This document shows positions 59,490-64,000 of a DNA stretch of 64,000 nucleotides, one piece after another. A model generated the notes under the pieces. That model searched no databases. It was not told where the DNA came from and saw only the letters and a program-made list of their open reading frames with translations. The stretch is from NCBI GenBank assembly GCA_029964075.1, contig CM057147.1:21473513-21537512 (forward strand), written 5' to 3'. The translations under genes were made by a program, and so were the position numbers. Position 1 is the stretch's first letter. Every line of letters begins with the position of its first letter. The DNA comes from Patiria pectinifera. Taxonomy: Eukaryota > Echinodermata > Asteroidea > Valvatida > Asterinidae.

Positions 59490-60560
59490 CCTTCATTGCC
59501 AGACAGACAGAGCATGGATGTAGCTGCTTGATACTCATGATGATGGTGTCCCTTTTGGTGAGTGCTGGGTGTTCACTGATTTCCTGTAGTTCTCCCCATC
59601 TGCCATGTGCTCTGTGTTTGTGCTGTCTGGCGTTGAGTTTTCTTGCTGGTGTACCCAGTGTACACCTTCTGCATTCGCAGGGGATGCATCAGGTTCGGTC
59701 TTGGAGGCTTGCTTGTCCTGTGGGCTTTTGTGGATCTTGTGGGTGTGGAAAGCCCGGATACCTTTGTCATTTAGGAAGTACTGGATGTAATGAGAACTGC
59801 CTGTGTTGGGCTGTGTAATAGGCGGGGTGAGCCTAGTGGGTTCGACCTTGGGTGTAAGGGACCCTTTGGTAGGTGAAAGACTTTGGATCTTGCGTCTTGA
59901 CTGGATGAGCCTTGAATCCGTTGTGTTGTAGTGCTGTCTTGACATTGTAAAGTTGTTGCCGGCCAGGATTGTGGTTGCTGATGCAGGCTTCCCGGACAAG
60001 GTTGCTCTTTGACTGGTGTTTGGATTTCCGGGTGCAGGAAGGATTGGTTGTAGATGTTGCCAGTCAGTGTCTGTCGGTCATCTCTAATAGACTCAGGGGT
60101 CGAGGGTGTTGTCAGACTGTTTTCAGACCTTAGCATCCCGGGATGAGATTCAAGGCGCCTGATCCTTACTGCGCTAGATGCTGCTGTAAATCCAGTTGAA
60201 GTCTTTCAGGACCTGCTGGAGGTCCCATGCTGTATGATGAAGTGATGAGAGTCTCATCCGTGTACTGAAGACAAACTCTTGGTCTCAGATCTACGAAGGC
60301 AGTACTCCTATATGAAGGCATTGACTAAAACTGGGGATAGAGTTGATCCTGTGGAAGTTCCAGAAGGCTGCTTGGACAACTGGCTGTTCATTGGAAGAAA
60401 GACAGCAGGATGTAGGTGGGTCGGAGATCATGAACCTGGTTTGGAGTGTGGGGCTTCATATTTCTGCAGGGCGTAGTCAAGTCGGAGTCCCCCTTGGCAC
60501 CGAGGCATGAGTAGCCTGTGGGGATGGCAGTGAATATCTGGTAGCCTTCATCGGGGTTGA
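59490..60560 (-). pseudogene. decayed Penelope-like element, RT end and GIY-YIG endonuclease
   Basis: Read on the minus strand, frameshifted remnants occur in the order of a Penelope-like protein. EQPSGTSTGSTLSPVL-like sequence (about 60350) corresponds to the RT motif usually QTGGTAMGSPLSPV. The catalytic box reads YTDETLI (about 60245-60270) instead of YVDDTF. A linker follows, and then CIPCEC, KVYTGYT and RKLNARQHKHRAHGRWGELQ in alternating frames (about 59560-59700) match the GIY-YIG endonuclease start CGKVYIGETGR..... Stops and frameshifts are numerous, so it is dead. The DNA is homologous, on the opposite strand, to 60930-61500. Confidence 0.75.
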
Positions 60561-60668
60561 CCATGGTGTCGTTGGGAACACTGTGAGGTTGCGATCATGG
60601 TGTCATTGGGATCATCACCTCCACCATCCCCATCACCCCCACTGGCGGCCGCCACCACCCCTCACCCT

Positions 60669-60750
60669 CACCACCACCACCACCACCACCATCACCTGCG
60701 CTGCTGCTGCTGCTGCTCTGCTGCTGCTGCGCTGCTGCTGCTGCTGCTGC

Positions 60751-60783
<33 letters not shown>
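60669..60783. repeat. CAC and CTG triplet repeats
   Basis: (CAC)n at about 60669-60690, then interrupted (CTG)n at 60698-60783 (CTG/CAG on opposite strands). The runs make long Ala/Leu/Gln/His-rich open frames in several frames on both strands; these are not genes. The tract sits at the junction between the two inverted Penelope copies. Confidence 0.92.
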
Positions 60784-60879
60784 GAACACCTTCACTTGTG
60801 ATCCCAACAAAGCCATGTGCAGCTTCAGTGGAGACTCCAGGTATTCATCACCAATCCCATGGGTGAGGCATGTCTCAAG

Positions 60880-61560
60880 GTCTCGGTCAGGAAACCTTCA
60901 TGAAGACAAGCTGTGTGAGTGTGAAACCCTCTCTCTGGATTAGGTTTGTGATCTCCAACCCATCTATATCCTGCCGTCCTTCATCCAGTGGACAGGTCAA
61001 TTTTTTAAGCAGTCAGCTGGAACTTCCACAGGATTAACCCTTTCTCCAGTTCTGGCCAATATCATCATATAGTTCTGTACAGCTTTCGTGGATTTGAGAG
61101 CAACAGTTATCTTCAGTTTGTGGATGACACTTTCATTGTTTTATCACACAGCACAGTACCTCCAGCAGTTCCTGAGACACTCAGCTGGTTCACACACAGC
61201 AGCATCTGGCTCACCTTGGATCGAATCTTCTTCCTGGATATTGAGGCCTCCAGGCAGTCTGGCAGTACCCTCAGCCCTTTTGTCTATCAGAGAGCCACAC
61301 ACATTGATAGGCATCTCCACAATCAATCTGTCCAGTGCCCTGGGATCTATTCATCAGTCATTGGCACCCTTGTCTGGCAATCCTTCATCGTTGACCACAA
61401 TCCTTTCCTGCGACAACTTTGCTATGTCAAGGCAACAATCCAACACAACCGATTTGGGGTACATCAAGTTGAGACACTTGATCCGAAGTCTTTCACTGAC
61501 TGAAGTGTTTCGTATACTCAAGGTCTACCCATCAGGTTCATCTGGTCCATTACACTTCCC
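60880..61560 (+). pseudogene. decayed Penelope-like element, RT fragment, inverted partner
   Basis: Plus-strand remnant: SAGTSTGLTLSPVLANII (about 61010-61065), then after a frame change FVDDTFIVLSH (61117 on), the RT catalytic YVDD-type box with both Asp kept, then FFLDIEASRQSGSTLSPFVY and QRATHIDRHLHNQSVQCPGI. The last corresponds to the VYRKPTHTDRYLH segment typical of Penelope RTs. One 127-codon frame (61120-61503) stays open across it. The GIY-YIG end is absent. Homologous to the minus copy at 59840-60500. Confidence 0.75.
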
Positions 61561-61569
61561 TTCATAGGC

Positions 61570-62003
61570 AGCTCTTATTGCATTTAGTCCTTCCTGAATG
61601 ACACTGGCATCTAGGTTTTTCATGCCTAACATGATCTGCAATAGCCTACAAGGATGAGTAAGACTCTGAGACTTAACCTGATGTAACACCTGTGAATACA
61701 GAAAGGTCTGCATTGGGTACATTAGTGAGGATCTTAGCGCTGGACTCCATGAACACAAAGCGCATGGTTCTTTGAGGAGATTGCAGGAAATTTTTGATAA
61801 TTCAGCATTTTACCGATTGGTAGCACCTCATCATAAGTATTGAGTGCCACAATCCTTGCCGAGTCTGAAAGGCCTTGGATGTCTAGCACAGGATTTTTCT
61901 GCAGGACATAAGTGCCATCATCAGTGATATCTGGAGTCCTTTGCTGTGCTAGCATCTCAATATTCCACAGGCCTCCAATACTCACTCCACCAATAGTTAA
62001 CAT
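61570..62003 (-). pseudogene. unassigned coding-like relic
   Basis: Three successive minus-strand pieces look like real protein. First MLTIGGVSIGGLWNIEMLAQ through DDGTYVLQKNPVLDIQGLSD to LPIGKMLNYQKF (62003 to about 61790). Then, in another frame, LQSPQRTMRFVFMESSAKIL-TNVPNADLSVFTGVTSG (to about 61680). Then LGMKNLDASVIQEGLNAIRA-AYEGK (to about 61570). The first junction needs a one-base shift. The second could be a 40-base intron (GTTAAG...TTGCAG) or decay. I do not recognise the family. It abuts the Penelope relic but has no Penelope motif. Confidence 0.4.
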
Positions 62004-62164
62004 CTAGTTCCCCTTTTAGCTTGTCTGTGGGTGACTGTTTTCAAAACTCAGCTCTGTAAGTTACATTCATGTACATGTACTCACTTGACATTCTATAGTG
62101 AACAAAAGTTGCCCGTTCTTGCCTTTATATTTTAATTGTCCTGTCTTGCCTGCCACCTTTCTTG

Positions 62165-62505
62165 CATAAAGTGCCAATGTTTTGCCGAAAGTGCCAATTA
62201 ATTCTTACCTAAAGTGCCAACTATTTCTTGCCTAAAGTGCCAATTAATTCTTATCTAAAGTGCCAACTATTTCTTGCCTAAAGTGCCAATTAATTCTTAC
62301 CTAAAGTGCCAACTATTTCTTGCCTAAAGTGCCAATTAATTCTTACCTAAAATGCCAATCCTTGTCTAAAGTGCCATCTCTTGCCTCAAGTGCTATATCT
62401 TGCCTCCAGTGCCATTTCTTGTCTAAAGTGCTAAAAACTCTTGCCTCAAGTGCCAATTCTCGCCTTAAGTGCCAATCAATTCTTGCCTATAGTGATAATT
62501 CTTGC
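62165..62505. repeat. 23-bp minisatellite with alternating unit types
   Basis: Tandem units centred on TAAAGTGCCAA. In the regular part (about 62190-62350) two 23-bp types alternate, TAAAGTGCCAATTAATTCTT-ACC and TAAAGTGCCAACTATTTCTT-GCC, i.e. a 46-bp higher-order unit. The right part (62350-62505) is made of shorter, diverged units (CTTGCCTCAAGTGC). Confidence 0.88.
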
Positions 62506-64000
62506 CATGTTGTCTAATGTCTCTAGGCCTATTGCCATCACTTGCCATAATTACATCCCTTCTTTACCGATACTATCATTATGTGCAAAATGTTGTTCCA
62601 ATCAAAGCTGCCATGCATCAACCCTCCTTGCCAGCCATGTACACTCCCATTCTAGACACACAATTCTAGGCCTTACCTCAGTTACTTGCCTTCAACTTCA
62701 AGTCAATGGCTGGATTGAAGGTCTAGTTCATTAGGTTTTTTAGGTTAAGATTAATTCAAAGTAATCCCTAGCTAATTTGTTTAGTCATAAAGAAAATTGG
62801 GTAAAAGTTCACACTGAAAGCCACAGCCCTTAGCGTTGTCTTATTTCAATTAATTGTACTGGATGCTAGTATTGCTGTTGCAAGCAGGTCATCACCCACA
62901 TTAGGTAAACCATGCAAAGCCAAACCATTGGCACCATTTGTCTTTTATGTGGACGGCCGCACAAGTAATGCACATGCATGCATATGGTGAGTAACCACTT
63001 AATTTTGTCACTTCCTTTGAAAAACATGTTCACCAGAGCTCTTGAAATAGAAATTGTTTGGAACAAAAAGAAAAAACAAGTCTATGAACCCCCCCCCCCT
63101 ATCCTAAACCTTGACTTTGTGACTCGGCATGGCAACACTTTTAAATCTTTGATACTTGATAAAAAAAATTAATTCTACTTTTAAATACATTCAACATTTT
63201 CAATTTGTTTTTTTAACTTCAAATTTGTGTTACTTTTTATTGTTAATTACTTTTGGATATGCATTTTGTCGGTGTCATTTGACTTTTCTTTATTTTCTAA
63301 ATAATTTGGGGTCAGAGAAGACAAACCCAACTACATGTAAGAAGGATGCTGTTTTCACTAGCTTATTAATTGAGTGTAAGTGTTGCCTCAAGTAGGCGTA
63401 CTCAAGTCGAAACTTTGTGCTTGTCCACGTAGTAAAGTGCGAGGGCATAAAATGTCAAAAACAAATCATAATTTCTGATTTCAAAAAAAAAATACATTTT
63501 AAAATGACATGGCTCAGTGAACCCTCCCTCTCTGGGGGGAGGGGGGAGCCATTTCAGCAAGTCTAGCCCAGCAGTCAAATGAGATTAAGTGACTGTTTTT
63601 AACAGTTTAGTGCTCCCTGTCTTCATAAAGCAGGATTGACTGGCTGTGACTGTTTATTCAACTTGATACAGCTATGCTTTGACTGTCATATATTGATAAG
63701 CCAACTGTGACTTGAACACCTTTCAATCTCCTGCTTTTGTCTGTTGATGGAATGGACTGTCACAGTGCCTATAAACAAGATCTGACTGTTGGTGACAAGC
63801 CTGAGTAAAAGGCATGGCAGGGGAAAAGAAGTGAAATTTTGACTGTCTGTGACTGATCAAACAAAAGATAAATATTGAAGTCTACTTAACAGTAATGGCC
63901 GAATTTAAATAATTGTCAGCAGTTTATTACTTTACTTTGTCTTCCATTTTATTTTGGTACTAAAAATCAAGAAAAAAATTGAACAGAAGTCAACACCCAG
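62506..64000. other. no gene recognised
   Basis: AT-rich DNA. From 63580 to 63860 the word TGACTG or its neighbours recurs about eight times (GATTGACTGGCTGTGACTGT, CTTTGACTGTC, TCTGACTGTTGG, TGACTGTCTGTGACTGATC). No exon is supportable. Confidence 0.5.

Noticed and set aside
60583..60866. His/Leu/Ala/Gln-rich frames on both strands
   Set aside because: Artefacts of CAC and CTG triplet repeats.

Overview
This window looks like AT-rich nuclear DNA of a marine invertebrate deuterostome, most likely an echinoderm such as a sea star or sea urchin. The reasons are long introns, no operon-like layout, frequent ACATGTAC-type palindromes, TTAGGG-type interstitial telomeric motifs, a dense mixture of short DNA transposons (8-bp or TTAA target duplications), a foldback element with tandem-repeat arms like the sea urchin TU family, and Penelope-like element relics. 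The species assignment is inference; no marker gene settles it.

Only one host gene can be supported. It lies on the + strand and its coding exons are small islands: 24651-24815, 42945-42994, 45622-45710 and, less surely, 51242-51328. Spliced together they encode a basic helix-loop-helix leucine zipper of the Myc/Max/Mlx superfamily. The N-terminal exon(s) were not found and may lie upstream of the window. The basic region keeps the Glu and Arg used for E-box contact but has Asn where Max and Mlx have His. The zipper heptads run V-L-L-L through exon 3 and can be continued M-L by the tentative last exon, whose final residues and stop codon come from a transposon terminus.

Layout: 1-24650 has no recognised gene and holds two hAT-like short transposons related in inverted orientation (3652-4147 and 11434-11815), a third hAT-like family (2036-2494), a TTAA-flanked element (10371-11052), a poly(A)-cored element (12937-13160), several copies of a MITE with a GGGCTCCGTG-type end, a MITE carrying a nested L2-type LINE/SINE tail (16761-17117), and a perfect 25-bp inverted repeat around telomere-like sequence (20071-20186). 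Intron 1 (24816-42944) has more of the same plus a CpG-rich element with 20-bp inverted ends (36221-36660). Intron 2 holds two inverted, TTAA-flanked 0.5-kb elements (43661-44152 and 44502-44996). From 45711 to 51241 there are two hammerhead-ribozyme-like Penelope terminal-repeat relics (about 46622 and 48364-48674) and a long hAT-like relic.

Downstream of 51242 the window is repeat-dominated: a MITE (51303-51549), a tandem array of tRNA-derived units that have lost the anticodon arm (52765-53215), a MITE with long inverted ends (55322-55578), a 584-bp foldback element (56430-57013), two oppositely oriented decayed Penelope-like element copies with reverse transcriptase and GIY-YIG endonuclease remnants (59490-60560 minus, 60880-61560 plus) separated by CAC/CTG triplet repeats, an unassigned coding-like relic (61570-62003, minus), and a 23-bp minisatellite (62165-62505). 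All calls were made by eye; family names for the repeats rest on terminal sequences and target-site duplications, not on database searches.
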